Source of the DNA: Puccinia triticina
Lineage: Eukaryota > Basidiomycota > Pucciniomycetes > Pucciniales > Pucciniaceae
NCBI RefSeq assembly: GCF_026914185.1
Contig: NC_070575.1
Location: 3,307,001-3,371,000, forward strand
Reading direction: 5' to 3'
DNA length: 64,000 nt
In this document: piece by piece, positions 53,115 to 63,164 of the stretch
How the letters are laid out: each line of letters begins with the position of its first letter
Numbering within the stretch: the first letter of the stretch is position 1
The notes under the pieces: model-generated
Told to the model about the DNA's origin: nothing
Seen by the model: only the letters and a program-made list of their open reading frames with translations
Databases searched by the model: none
Position numbers and translations under genes: made by a program

Positions 53115-54068
53115 TGTGAGCCTGTGTCTCTTATGTGGAAGCAGGACACAACAAAAATGGGTGGGCACTGCTTGGATTTCTTGGGATAAAGAAATAACAA
53201 ACAGTAAGAGAGAAAGAGAGAGAAAGAAAGAGATGATCTGAGAGATGATAATCAAGGTTCTTTTGACCTGTAGGTGGGAACTAACATCCACTAGCAATGC
53301 TAATCCTTAAGGGAGTGCTGCCAAGCTGTGCCAGAGATTGCAACAGCCTCTTCTCACAATGGAAACGTGGAAGGTACCTGAATTAGACAAGTCTAATCAG
53401 CCACAATTTTTTTAGACTTCTCTGTTGATAGTCAAGGTTCTTTAAAGGGAAACCTATGTGGTTTGTTACTGACAAAAACCACAGAAAAAGGAGGATATGC
53501 AGAGGTTTGATCCTTAAGAGTAGATGTCTAGAGGTATATGTACCTGTGATCAAAGAGGAGAGAAGCAAACAAGAGAGGAGAGAAAGCAGTCAAAGAGACA
53601 GAGAGAAAAACCTCTGAGATAAGCAAGGGTCAATGAAAAGGGTACTAACTGTCAATATTCCTGTGGGTAATACTGGGAGTGTAGTGGCCTTGTTCTGGTG
53701 ATCCTGGGTTGTCTGGAGGTGTAGTTCTGGTCTGCTGAAGTCTGTGGATCCTCCAGCTGCATGGGAGATTCTGACTTCAAAAATTTTCAAAGTTGGATGA
53801 CATAATCACACATGTACATGTGGTTTGGAGCGCTCAGGCGCGACTGCACGGCGCTGCTGTGCATGCGTGTCACAAACCACAAACTCTATGAAGGAGTAGA
53901 GATATTGGAAAGTGATCAGTGAACACTAGGGCCAAAGTTGCATGAGAAATCAGAATCTGAAGTCAAAACATCCTTATGTTTTAAGGTTAAAAATATATAA
54001 ACACATTTAGGTATAAAATGGAGATAAAAGGCAGTTTTAGGTCAACTGTGTTGACTCTAAGGCTGACA
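53115..54068 (+). repeat. Solo LTR, 954 bp
   Basis: It starts TGTGAGCCTGTGTCTCTTAT and ends GACTCTAAGGCTGACA, flanked by TTAAG at 53110-53114 and 54069-54073. The LTR at 63165-64000 is the same family in the other orientation, and a third start lies at 60381. The short frames within it are not genes. Confidence 0.9.
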
Positions 54069-54240
54069 TTAAGTGTTGATAGTAAAGTCAGCCTGAAAAA
54101 ATTTACGCCTTTAAAATACAGTCCCAGGCTTGAAAGTTGTTGTTACTAATACCAATACCACCTGAGCATAGTAACAGCAAGTGTTACACTACACAGATAA
54201 ACGCAGCTATTCTACTGTATTGAAACAACCAATTTTTGTC
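54069..54240. repeat. Dispersed repeat copy 2, right part
   Basis: CAGTCCCAGGCTTGAAAG, ACTAATACCAATACCACC and AGCAAGTGTTACACTACAC match 50110-50180 of copy 1. Confidence 0.6.
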
Positions 54241-54999
54241 ACATTCATGAGGCTAGCAGTTACTGCACCACTCTGTAGCTGTCTTGTAAAAATGGTGTGT
54301 AAATACAGGGTAATTTAGCATTAGGATGGCAGTGCTAACCACAACCTTTCCTTTGCAGTGTTACCATTCTGCCACCCCTGCTAAGCTATTTTATGCTCTG
54401 AAACAGTCCTTGCAGCGGAAAAAAAGTCTAAAAATCTGCTAAATAGTGCTTTAGCGCAGCGTAAAAGGCGCTTGTTTTTGCCCTTTGCGCGTAGCTTCAG
54501 CACAAAGATGGTTCAATTCTGCTACTTGACACCAATTTGTAGCAGAATTTTAATACTCTAAGATGAAAATAGCTGGTACAAAATTGCTTTTAGCTGATAA
54601 CAGAGAGGTTTTTAATTCACAGTTCCTTTGAAGATGTGATATCTATCTGCAAAGGGATTTCACACCACAGTAAAAAGAATTTGGGGATGCAAGAGTTTAT
54701 TTGGAAATTTAAAACATGGGTTAGGATTGTAATGAACTTGACTTCAATGTAGTTGAATGATAGTTCACATTGAATAGTTACATATCAATCCAAATTAGAT
54801 TGGCCTATTGTTATTGCCAAGTAATGAAACAATTCAAACATCAGATAGTAAGGAATTCTGCCTCAGTTCAGACAAAAACTAGCACCAAATTCAGCTGTGG
54901 CACTCCTTGGGGAGTGCCCCCAAAGCTTCCCTGGTGTTCTAGTGGGGTTTTGTTCACAAAAGGTTTTGGTGATCCTTGCTTGATTCAAATGGTCACATG
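54241..54999. other. No gene; TAGCGC words and a LINE end
   Basis: GCGCAGCGTAAAAGGCGC near 54460 recalls the word-rich TIR elements. 54895-54940 encodes LWHSLGSAPKASLVF on the plus strand, a second fragment of the LINE ORF1 seen at 46211. Confidence 0.4.
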
Positions 55000-55433
55000 A
55001 CCTTGTTTGAATTGATTAATAAAATCCAAGTTGGGGACCTTTGGTAATGAAAGCAGACCACTAGGTTGGTCTTCTGTGCCTTCTGTTTGGCTGCGGAGGC
55101 ATAAGTCTTAGCTCCGGCTTCAATAGGTTCTTTGGCAGTATTGGTAACAATTGCTACCCTATCCTTGCTCTCTGAATCTGTCTTGATGTGGTTTTCTATT
55201 ACATCTAGTCAAGTTGCAAGGTGATCTAGTCTAGTCATTACTTGTTGGACAACGTCTTGAGTAATTGAGTCTATGTTTTGGGCTGATAGTTTGACTTGTT
55301 TGGTTTCTATCCTGTCAAATTGTTCATTGAGTTTTTTGAGTAAGCCATACATAGCACTGAGTGTGTTGTTGGATACCAGAAGTGTTGCATCCTGGGATTT
55401 TTGTGGTTTCCCCATGGCTGGGTCTTGAAGCAA
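55000..55433 (-). pseudogene. LINE ORF1 N-terminal fragment
   Basis: MGKPQKSQDATLLVSNNTLS, AMYGLLKKLNEQFDRIETKQ and VKLSAQNIDSITQDVVQQVM form a coiled-coil-like N-terminus, as in LINE ORF1 proteins. A TAG follows RLDHLAT, then SKDRVAIVTNTAKEPIEAGA and KTYASAAKQKAQKTNLV. The phrase AGAKTYASAA followed by a basic stretch is what I expect before the GSAPKA part seen in the other fragments. No pol gene is present. Confidence 0.55.
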
Positions 55434-56043
55434 AAGCGGTTGGGCAAGAGGTAGAACAATTTGAGTTGATATTGAGTAGGGCTTAGGTCTTGCTTGGTGT
55501 TTGGCTAGAGTGGTAAAAGAGCAAAGTAGTCAAGTTGAGTCATTGAGAGGATCCTACTTGAGTTTTATTGATAGAGGGTAGTGAGTTGGTGGTAGAATGG
55601 AAGAAGCCCCTCCCCCGTGCTCATCAAATGTACCATTTTGTGCAAGTCTTTCATTTTCAATTATGTGCTATCAATTTGTGTCACTTGGTGAGCACTCACC
55701 TCCATCCAAATCATCAAGCTGTTCTGATCAACTATTTCAGGCCTGAACGTGTCCCAATGCAGCTGAAAAGTTAGTACCAATTAATATTTCCTAGAGTGTA
55801 TGTATCCGGCCAGATAGATTTGTCATCAAGTTGCCCCAAATTTTAATCCGGGAGGTAAGGGGAAGTAGGGGGAAACGTACAAGTGGCAGGAGGGCCGGCT
55901 GTAAGGGGCTTGGCTATGCCAGATTGGAATAGGAGTAAGAATCAGATGGTGACTCACAATGGAAGCAACCCTGTCAAAAAGACTTGTTGCAAAACCAGAA
56001 ATGGTCTGAATTCATCATAGTATGGCAGCAGATTTGTTGAAAT
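55434..56043. other. No gene seen
   Basis: Upstream side of the minus-strand LINE fragment. No recognisable features. Confidence 0.35.
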
Positions 56044-56440
56044 TAAGGTGTTCAAAGTTGAAATCATAAGGGCCTGTACCATGGGCCTCAATTTTGAGAA
56101 ATTTCAACTTTTTTTGCCCTGTACACAAAAATTGAAAACTAGCGGAGGGTTCAAATGTTGAAATTCTTCACATTTGGGCTCAAGCCTACATTTTGGCCAG
56201 GCTCAGTTTTTGTCCCAAGAAACTTTGAGGCAAATAAATTTGGAAAATTTCAATTTTCATGCCCTATGGTACAGGCCCTAAAATTTTCATTACATAAAAT
56301 CATAAAATCATAAAACTTTCAAGTTATGATTTCATATGTACCATTCTAGAAATGTTGCTGTAATTTGAGTGTTTGGGCGGTACATATTTTTTTCAGTTTA
56401 GAATTTTATGATTTTATGCAAGTCAACTTTGAACACCCTA
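56044..56440. mobile_element. MITE family A, copy 1 (carries another MITE)
   Basis: The ends are TAAGGTGTTCAAAGTTGA and the inverse of TAGGGTGTTCAAAGTTGA. They are flanked by AAT at 56041-56043 and 56441-56443. Its core is about 185 bp; the remainder is the MITE at 56070-56278. Two more copies lie at 62664 and 62962. Confidence 0.85.
56070..56278. mobile_element. Harbinger-type MITE, 209 bp, nested
   Basis: The ends are GGGCCTGTACCATGGGC and the inverse GGGCCTGTACCATAGGGC. They are flanked by TAA at 56067-56069 and 56279-56281. It is the short relative of the 1,161-bp element at 61160-62320, with the same GGGCCTGTACCA terminus. Confidence 0.9.
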
Positions 56441-56443
56441 AAT

Positions 56444-57093
56444 GGCTGCCCTATGGTAATGCACATGCGTCACTGTTGAGAGTAATTTGATGACATGTGT
56501 ATATTGAATATGCATTGTCATGTGTGCTCAAGAAGGGAGTCTAAAGCCTGCCCAAAATCAGAAAAGATTTTCTTTCTCCTGCAGCCTTCTGGTTTTAAGA
56601 TTCATCGGTAATAAACAATCACATGGCAACAAAGATTGTGGGGAGGAGCAAAAAGCTGATCTATAAATGAGATGATCACACAAGCCCAAGAACAAATGAA
56701 AGCAATCATGAACCCAACATTCCACCAATATTGCAGAAGAAGCATAAAACGCAAAGCAAAGTACACAACAACACAGGATCTATACAAACTTGGTATTCAA
56801 ACGCACAAAAACTATGCATGTCTTTGATTTTAAAACTGTTTGAGCAGTCATAATATTTTGAGTTTCAATTTTATTCCGGAAAAATGAAGATGGTATAGTT
56901 GATGTGGACAGATGTCTCTTATCGTATTTGGAATTGAGGATTCCAGCCAGAAGGGGAGGAACCATGTGCGAGGAAAGAGTTAGGTGGTTGTTGAGAAAGT
57001 ACACTGTTTTATTTTGATTCCCGCCAGGGATGTGCTCATGTAGCCGGGCGTTAAAGTTGGAGAGCCAGGATACTTTTCTGATTTTTCCGCTGT
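56444..57093. other. Downstream of gene B, no separate gene
   Basis: A 105-codon minus frame (56780-57097) has no recognisable motif. It may contain the last exon or 3' UTR of membrane gene B. Confidence 0.3.
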
Positions 57094-59445
57094 TCAAGGA
57101 GAAAATCGGGTAAGCGGATTGAGATGTTTGCTATATATGAAAGTGAGAATATAATAGTCACGAGGGAACACACCCATATGACTGCCGACTTGCGTAGATT
57201 CTACAACATTTTGAAGCGAGATTTCTTCATCGTCAGATTGACTGAGAAATAACGTTCTAATGCCTGTTCTTCTGGTCGGAGCGCCTGATCCTTGACTCGA
57301 TTCGATCGTGGCTTGTCGCTGTGCCATTCTCATCTTCCTATCGCGACGAATTTGATAGGAATGGATGTTAAGGAGCAAAAGTATACTAGATCCAAACAGA
57401 TCCCACATCAATTCAGCTGAGCAATGGCAGGCTTATCTCTCCCTGTCATGAAACTTACACATTTCCCGAAAACGCCAATGGTGCCATCAGACCCTTTCCG
57501 TTTCGCCAAGCAGGAAAGTTAACAAGCACATTAGTCATGGGAATCGTGAACGGATAAGAAAAGAAACGCAACTCACTTGCTGAGTTACTTCTTTGAACGC
57601 GACATCGTGCAAGAAGTCGCCTTTGCTGTTGAAAACCTGGAACAACGAGGGACATTCGAGTCAATTTGGATTTGGATTGAGCCGAGAAATTGAGAGTTAC
57701 CTTCCATACTGTCGGTGGGAAGTGCACCGCCGTACTGAAAAATACACAGAGCGCGTGATAGACCAACCTCTGCCGCTCGCGGTAGATTTTCCTACCATTG
57801 CGAGATGGCTTGGATCCCCCAGATGAGCCCATTACTGCATCAATCTTGGATTGAGATACAGATTGGTTGTACAAAGATCTGAGCGATATTGTGAGAAGGG
57901 GTATGTAGATCTATGAGGAGTGGAAACGGCCGCATATCTCAGTGTATAGTGGCACAATATCAGAATCGAGGAATATGTGATGTGAAAGCTTACGGAAATA
58001 AGCAAGAAGGTAATCAAGCAATAGACGCCATCGCCGGTTTTGAGAGTTACTTCAAATCGATGCTGAGACGCCAGAAAGAAACAAAAAATAACATTGTGAG
58101 GGATTTCATGCGGGGTTAGGCATCAAGAAAGACCAGGTTTTTACGTTATGATACGTCGCTCTCCTTGCTGGTATTAGGAGGGTTAAAATATTCAAGACAT
58201 TGAAAGTGGCAGGATCGTAAGTCCCACTCTCCGCTCGTAGATTCGAAGCTACCCCATGGATAATCGTTTCCACTTCGTGTAATTCTCTGTAGGCTCGGAT
58301 ATATATAAGAGATATGAAAGCTTGGTGGGTAAAGATACCATCAGTTTTCAGCAAGTCAGCCCTCTCACTCAAGCGAAAATAGTTGATGAGAAGCGAAAGT
58401 ACGGGAAGAAATTTAAAGAGGGGACCTACGGACTGGTCCGAATGCACATATCACAAAGAAACTGGACACGCCCCACTTGATCGCGGTTTTCAACTTCTCT
58501 CTGTCCATGTTGGAAGCCATATCCGAATTCCAAAATATCTGAGCGCATTGAGCTGCAGATACCCACAAAAGAGCTAAGTGAAGAGCATCAGCCAGCAATC
58601 AGATGACCAGTCCGAGTGATAAATGACTGCGCGTACCCCTACGTAGAAAAGCACAAGGACATCAACAAACTAGCAAGCGTATATGAGCATGTCTTCCAAT
58701 CACTTACCAAGACCCTAGAACAACCGCAATAAATTTGTGACCGAAGACACATATCATTGTAGATTCGTCGATCGGATATCCTCTATCGATCGCAATGTTC
58801 ACCGCGACGACGTATAGTGTCACTATTGAGAGCGCGATTCTAGAGCTGATTAGTTTGGATTGGCTATGCTAGATACTAATTACTAATCCGGGCTCACATG
58901 GCGCATAGAAGAAATATGCCAGTGCTGAAGTGTCGGATATGTTGATAACAAATAGTCCCACTGCGGAGCGAGTGATCGAGAGAAGTAAAGTAAGCTTCGC
59001 CGAATCCCTTTACAGAATTAGGACATTCCCGGCGGTACTCAAGAATACTACGGACATCTGTTGTACTTCAGTTTTGCGGACTTGTGAATTCTTGACCGTT
59101 GGTATAAGAGATACAGAGCTTGGGCGAAAATGCTAAGTGCAGATAATAGGACATGAACGATGAAAATTCCGGTCTTTTAACGATGGAATTGACAAGAGAG
59201 GCACTACTTACAGGCAATACAACACCAAGACCACAACTCTCAAGCGGCGTGACCATAGCGGACTTTGAGGAGACTGAAAGAGATACAGATAGGAGGTCAA
59301 GCAGTAGCTTTTAAGAAGGTTAGACAATAAAGATAAAAAAACTCACATGTATCATCTCCTCCAGCCTCTTGGCTGTCGCAACATATGGGTTGACAGTTGG
59401 AGGCAGTCTTGTAATAAATCTTAACAGTTTTGCTTCTTGCGACAT
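57094..59445 (-). CDS. Intron-rich multi-pass membrane protein, copy B
   Basis: Paralogue of the gene at 26697-29100. Exon 1 (59445-59347) opens MSQEAKLLRFITRLPPTVNP and ends KRLEEMIH. Exon 2 (59273-59212) gives SPQSPLWSRRLRVVVLVLYCL, exon 3 (59132-59056) IFAQALYLLYQRSRI, exon 4 (58960-58898) LGLFVINISDTSALAYFFYAP. Then come STMICVFGHKFIAVVLGSW, AAQCAQIFWNSDMASNMDRE, AFISLIYIRAYRELHEVETI, RERQRLVYHALCVFFSTAVH, and a tail around WDLFGSSILLLLNIHSYQIR and TLFLSQSDDEEISLQNVVES. Multiple hydrophobic segments and a charged cytoplasmic tail suggest about seven spans. Residue identity with A is only moderate although exon sizes are equal. Splice joins after exon 4 are not all resolved, so it may be damaged. 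Function unknown. Confidence 0.6.
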
Positions 59446-60380
59446 CGCCAATGAGTGTCTTTTAAATTGGTATGGAACAAGTCGTTGGGGTGATGGATTC
59501 CAAGAGGTTTGGCTGATTTGCCCACCAGTCCGCGCGTGATCTGCTGAGGGAATGCTCCAAGATTACTGGGGAACCAGATTGGCACTGACGAAATCTGATA
59601 CTTCATACTCATACGTTCAAAACCCATATTAGACCTTCGAGTGACGAGTCCATTGCTGAACATCTTTCGAGGCCTAGTTCGTCCTCGAGGGAGGAAATCA
59701 AAATTTACTAAACATGCAATGTTTTTGGTTTGAATGGGAGGAATCTGACGCCTGCTTGGATGTAATGGTTGCTGTAGGTTGCTGTCCAGTCATGATTGCG
59801 CCAAGTTCGAGCAAGCTTGTCTACATAACTTGTTGTCCATTGCACGCACCTCGTACGCGTCATCTCTGCATTCGAGCCAACATGGCGAACTCAAATGTTT
59901 TATGATGTGCACCAATTTGAAAATTGATGTCGAAAGAATCCGGCCACTTTGAATCGTTGATATTTTCAAAAAAAAGCCCTGCGTCCTGGTTAACTTCGAG
60001 CCCAAATTCCCCGCGACGACAAAGGGCCACCTGAAGGGCTACCGTGCAAATGGCAGTGGGGGTCACCCCCAGTGGCAGCGTCGGCCGTCGGGGTAACGCT
60101 AACAGTCAGCTGGCCGATCTCGACCTCCGTGACAGCCGCTCACCGCGCAGAGGGCGACGGTGATCTGACCGGTGGTTGACCAACGGTTGACAGCCCATTA
60201 CCGGGAGGCTGGAGCGCAGCGGTGATAAAGTCCAAGGAGCTGCGGACCATGGAACACAGCCAGCTTAACTATGTAAGGCTCTCTCCATTATGGGCTTGGA
60301 AAAACAACTCCCCAAAAATTGGGAAAATGACTCTCAAAGTTGATTCACATCAGGAGGACTGGTTTTTTTGGGGAGTTGTT
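59446..60380. other. Upstream of gene B, no gene seen
   Basis: Short frames only. 60050-60230 is GC-rich. The promoter of gene B should lie at the left edge. Confidence 0.35.
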
Positions 60381-60463
60381 TGTGAGCCGGTGTCTCTTAA
60401 GTGACGGGCGGACACAAGATGTGAGGGGCAATAAGGTGGTATTTGCAAAGATAAAAGGAAATA
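60381..60463 (+). repeat. LTR start, same family as 53115
   Basis: TGTGAGCCGGTGTCTCTTAA and GACACAAGATG match the start of the solo LTR at 53115. The copy is cut at 60463 by a TIR element and seems to resume at 61112 (CAAGTTCTATGAAGGAGG, like 53875). Its 3' end was not found. Confidence 0.6.
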
Positions 60464-61111
60464 TGGTGTTGCAAGCCTGTCTGGGCACTCACCAAAGTTT
60501 GGCCGAAAAAAGGCCAAGCGCGCGTGGCCGACGCTAAAGCCCGCTTGGCCGATCCTCAAGCCCACCTGGCACACTCCCAACCCCCGCTTGGCATATCGCA
60601 AAGTGGGCGGGGTTCGGCACAAAGCCCCGCTGGGCCGATTTCAAGCGAGGCACGCACGCCAAACGGAGTGCCGGCCATCAAGGAGAGAAGTTTCCCTCCT
60701 CGATGGTCGGTCTACAAACCGGTCATCAATAAGGGAAGACTCCCTTCTTGATGATCAATACAAGTATCGCCCACCGCGAAGGGAGTCTTTCCTCCCCGAT
60801 GACCAGCCTACAGACCAACCATCGAGAAGGCAAAGCTCCCTTGTCGATGTCCAATGTGCGATGTTGAGAAGGGAGAACGTTTCCCCTCCTCAAGGGCACA
60901 TTGTCCTTTCCTGTTGAGGCAGAGACGAGGGCTGGCGTCTCATGACCGGCGTGTTGCCATCGGCCCAGAGCTTGATCTCGGCCAAGTGGGACTTGGCTGT
61001 GTGCCAAGCTCTGCCCCCCGCGCAAGCTGCCCAATCAAGCCCATACCCAACCTCCGGAGGCACTCGGCCAAGCGGGAGTTGGGTATGTGCCCAGACGCGC
61101 TTGCAACACCA
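60464..61111. mobile_element. TIR element, 648 bp, TA target
   Basis: The ends are TGGTGTTGCAAGCCTGTCTG and the inverse TGGTGTTGCAAGCGCGTCTG, flanked by TA at 60462-60463 and 61112-61113. Inner words (CTTGGCCGA, TCCCTCCTCGATG) recur in both orientations. No transposase. Confidence 0.7.
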
Positions 61112-61159
61112 TACAAGTTCTATGAAGGAGGAAATATGATAGATGAAGATTTTTATTTA

Positions 61160-62320
61160 GGGCCTGTACCATAGCGGCTCAAAAAGCTGTTTTTTGGCCC
61201 AAAAACAACTTTCCTCACGGAAAACAGTTTCCCCTCGAAAACATGTACCGCAGCACCTGTTTCTGGGGGAAATCAGAACTCGTTTTTTGCTCAAAACAAT
61301 CAATTTCCAGAAACAGGTCTGACCCTGTTTCTCATGTGTGTTTTCCTTCTGCTGAGCCCCCTCCAACCAAGACACCGGGGCCTCTCTTGGCCAATGCAAC
61401 ATGTGTATTGGTCTCTCTCTCATCTCGGACCAATGCAACATATGTATTGGTCCATCTCTCACCTTGGACCGACCCATGATCACCTTGGACCGAGCCAACA
61501 ACTCGGTCCGTCTATCCTCCCAGACTGATATTATCAGTCTGAGAGGAATTCTCTCCTTCCTCTCCAACTGATACAACTAGATCGGTTGGAGAGGAAGAGA
61601 GAGGGTTCTGCTACCAATACTATGTATCAAGTAGCTCTCTCCCCCTTCCTCTCGGACCGCTCTATTGGATCGGTCCGAGAGGAATCCTCCCCTTCCTCCT
61701 CTCTGCCCAATAAATTTGTCCAAGAGGAAGAAGGGGAGTGTTGTTAGAATTATGCCCCATGCCCAGAAGAGGGTTTATTTCCTTTTTGTTCCTTTTCTTT
61801 CCATCAGGGTCCTTTAGCCCCCTAGGCTCCTCTTAGGCCCCTTTTTCTCCATGTATTTCATTTGTCCCCTCATGAAATACAACCCCTCACTTAGTTCCGA
61901 GCCCATATCAGTGAGACATGCTCTTTTGAGACTTCTCATCTGTTGTTCTGAGTCCCTGCACAGATTCTGTGCTTGATCATGTCCCAGCTCACCATTCTCA
62001 GTCTCAGGCCTTTGGCCATTATTTCTTCAAGTGTTCCCCTCAGATCGATACATTGTATTGGTCTGATGGGATCTCATCTTGAACCAATACACAATGAATG
62101 TATTGGTCTAGTGTTGAGGACCTTCCATCCCCCCCGGACCCATGTGTTATGTATTTATGTATGTACATACACAGTTTGGGCCGGGAGAGAAGTGCAGGAA
62201 GCCTGCAGTTGTGGTACACAATTATGGGAGGCTGTTTTTACCTCTTGCTAAACTGAATATTGAAAAAAAGAAAACTGTTTTCCTTGCGCGGGAAAAACAG
62301 ATTTTGTTTGGTACAGGCCC
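61160..62320. mobile_element. Harbinger-type non-autonomous element, 1161 bp
   Basis: Ends GGGCCTGTACCA, flanked by TTA at 61157-61159 and 62321-62323. Subterminal parts (AAAACAGTTT and AAACTGTTTT) are also inverted. The interior holds repeated ACCAATGCAACATnTGTATTGGTC and TCGGACC words. No ORF of note. Confidence 0.85.
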
Positions 62321-62412
62321 TTATAAGGCCCCGTTTGGACGCCCTGTGTGATATGATAAATTGCATAATAATATGCATAACACCCAATTATGGTAGTTGG
62401 TTTGCATCATTT

Positions 62413-62591
62413 ATGGTGTTCAAAGTTGGTTTGCATAATTTTATGCATGCATAAATCATAAAATCATAAAAATATTTTGGTGAGGAAATTTTGTATTACA
62501 TAATCAGACAGTCATATCCCCTGCAAAAAAGATTTTATGATTTTATGATTTATGCATGCATAAAATTATGCAAACCAACTTTGAACACCAT
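62413..62591. mobile_element. MITE family B, inner copy, 179 bp
   Basis: ATGGTGTTCAAAGTTGGTTT at the left and its inverse at the right, with inverted arms of about 58 bases. The exact target duplication is ambiguous. Confidence 0.8.
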
Positions 62592-62663
62592 AATTTTATG
62601 CATGCATAAATCATAAAATCATAATATTTTTTTGTAGGGGATATGGCTGTCTGATTATGTAAT

Positions 62664-62863
62664 TAAGGTGTTCAAAGTTGAAATCATAAAATTTTCAATA
62701 CATAAAATCATAAAATCATAAAATTTTCAAATGATCATTTTATATGTACCATTTTAGAAATGTTGCTCTAATTTGAGTGTTTGGGTGGTACATATTGTTT
62801 TCAGCTTATATTTTATGATTTCATGGTGTTATGATTTTATGCAAGTCAACTTTGAACACCCTA
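62664..62863. mobile_element. MITE family A, copy 2, 200 bp
   Basis: TAAGGTGTTCAAAGTTGA to the inverse of TAGGGTGTTCAAAGTTGA, flanked by AAT at 62661-62663 and 62864-62866. The undisturbed family B copy gives the empty site (inverse of TTTTGTATTACATAATC), which confirms AAT as the duplicated target. Confidence 0.9.
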
Positions 62864-62961
62864 AATACAAAGTTTCCTCACCAAAATATTTTTATGATTT
62901 TATGATTTATGCATGCATAAAATTATGCAAACCAACTTTGAACACCTATGGTATTCAAAAT

Positions 62962-63163
62962 TAAGGGTGTTCAAAGTTGAAATCATATTCTTTTCAAATC
63001 ATAAAATCATAAAATCATAACACTTTTGAGTGATCATTTTTTATGTACCATTTTAGAATTGTTGCTCTTGTTTTAATGATTGGGTGTTACACATTTTTTT
63101 CAGATTAAAATTTTATGAATTTATGGTGTTATGATTTTATGCAGTCAACTTTGAGCACCCCTA
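62962..63163. mobile_element. MITE family A, copy 3, 202 bp
   Basis: TAAGGGTGTTCAAAGTTGA to the inverse of TAGGGGTGCTCAAAGTTGA, with AAT on the left. The right flank was replaced by the LTR that starts at 63165. Confidence 0.8.
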
Positions 63164-63164
63164 T

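Larger units (their letters stand above)
62390..62946. mobile_element. MITE family B, outer copy with two MITEs inside
   Basis: It starts GTTGGTTTGCAT and ends ATGCAAACCAACTTTGAACA. It is interrupted by another family B copy (62413-62591) and by a family A copy (62664-62863). The order of insertion can be read from the breaks. Confidence 0.75.

Noticed and set aside
62324..62345. Second GGCCCCGTTTGG-type MITE start
   Set aside because: The terminus resembles the MITE at 2245, but no inverted partner was found downstream.
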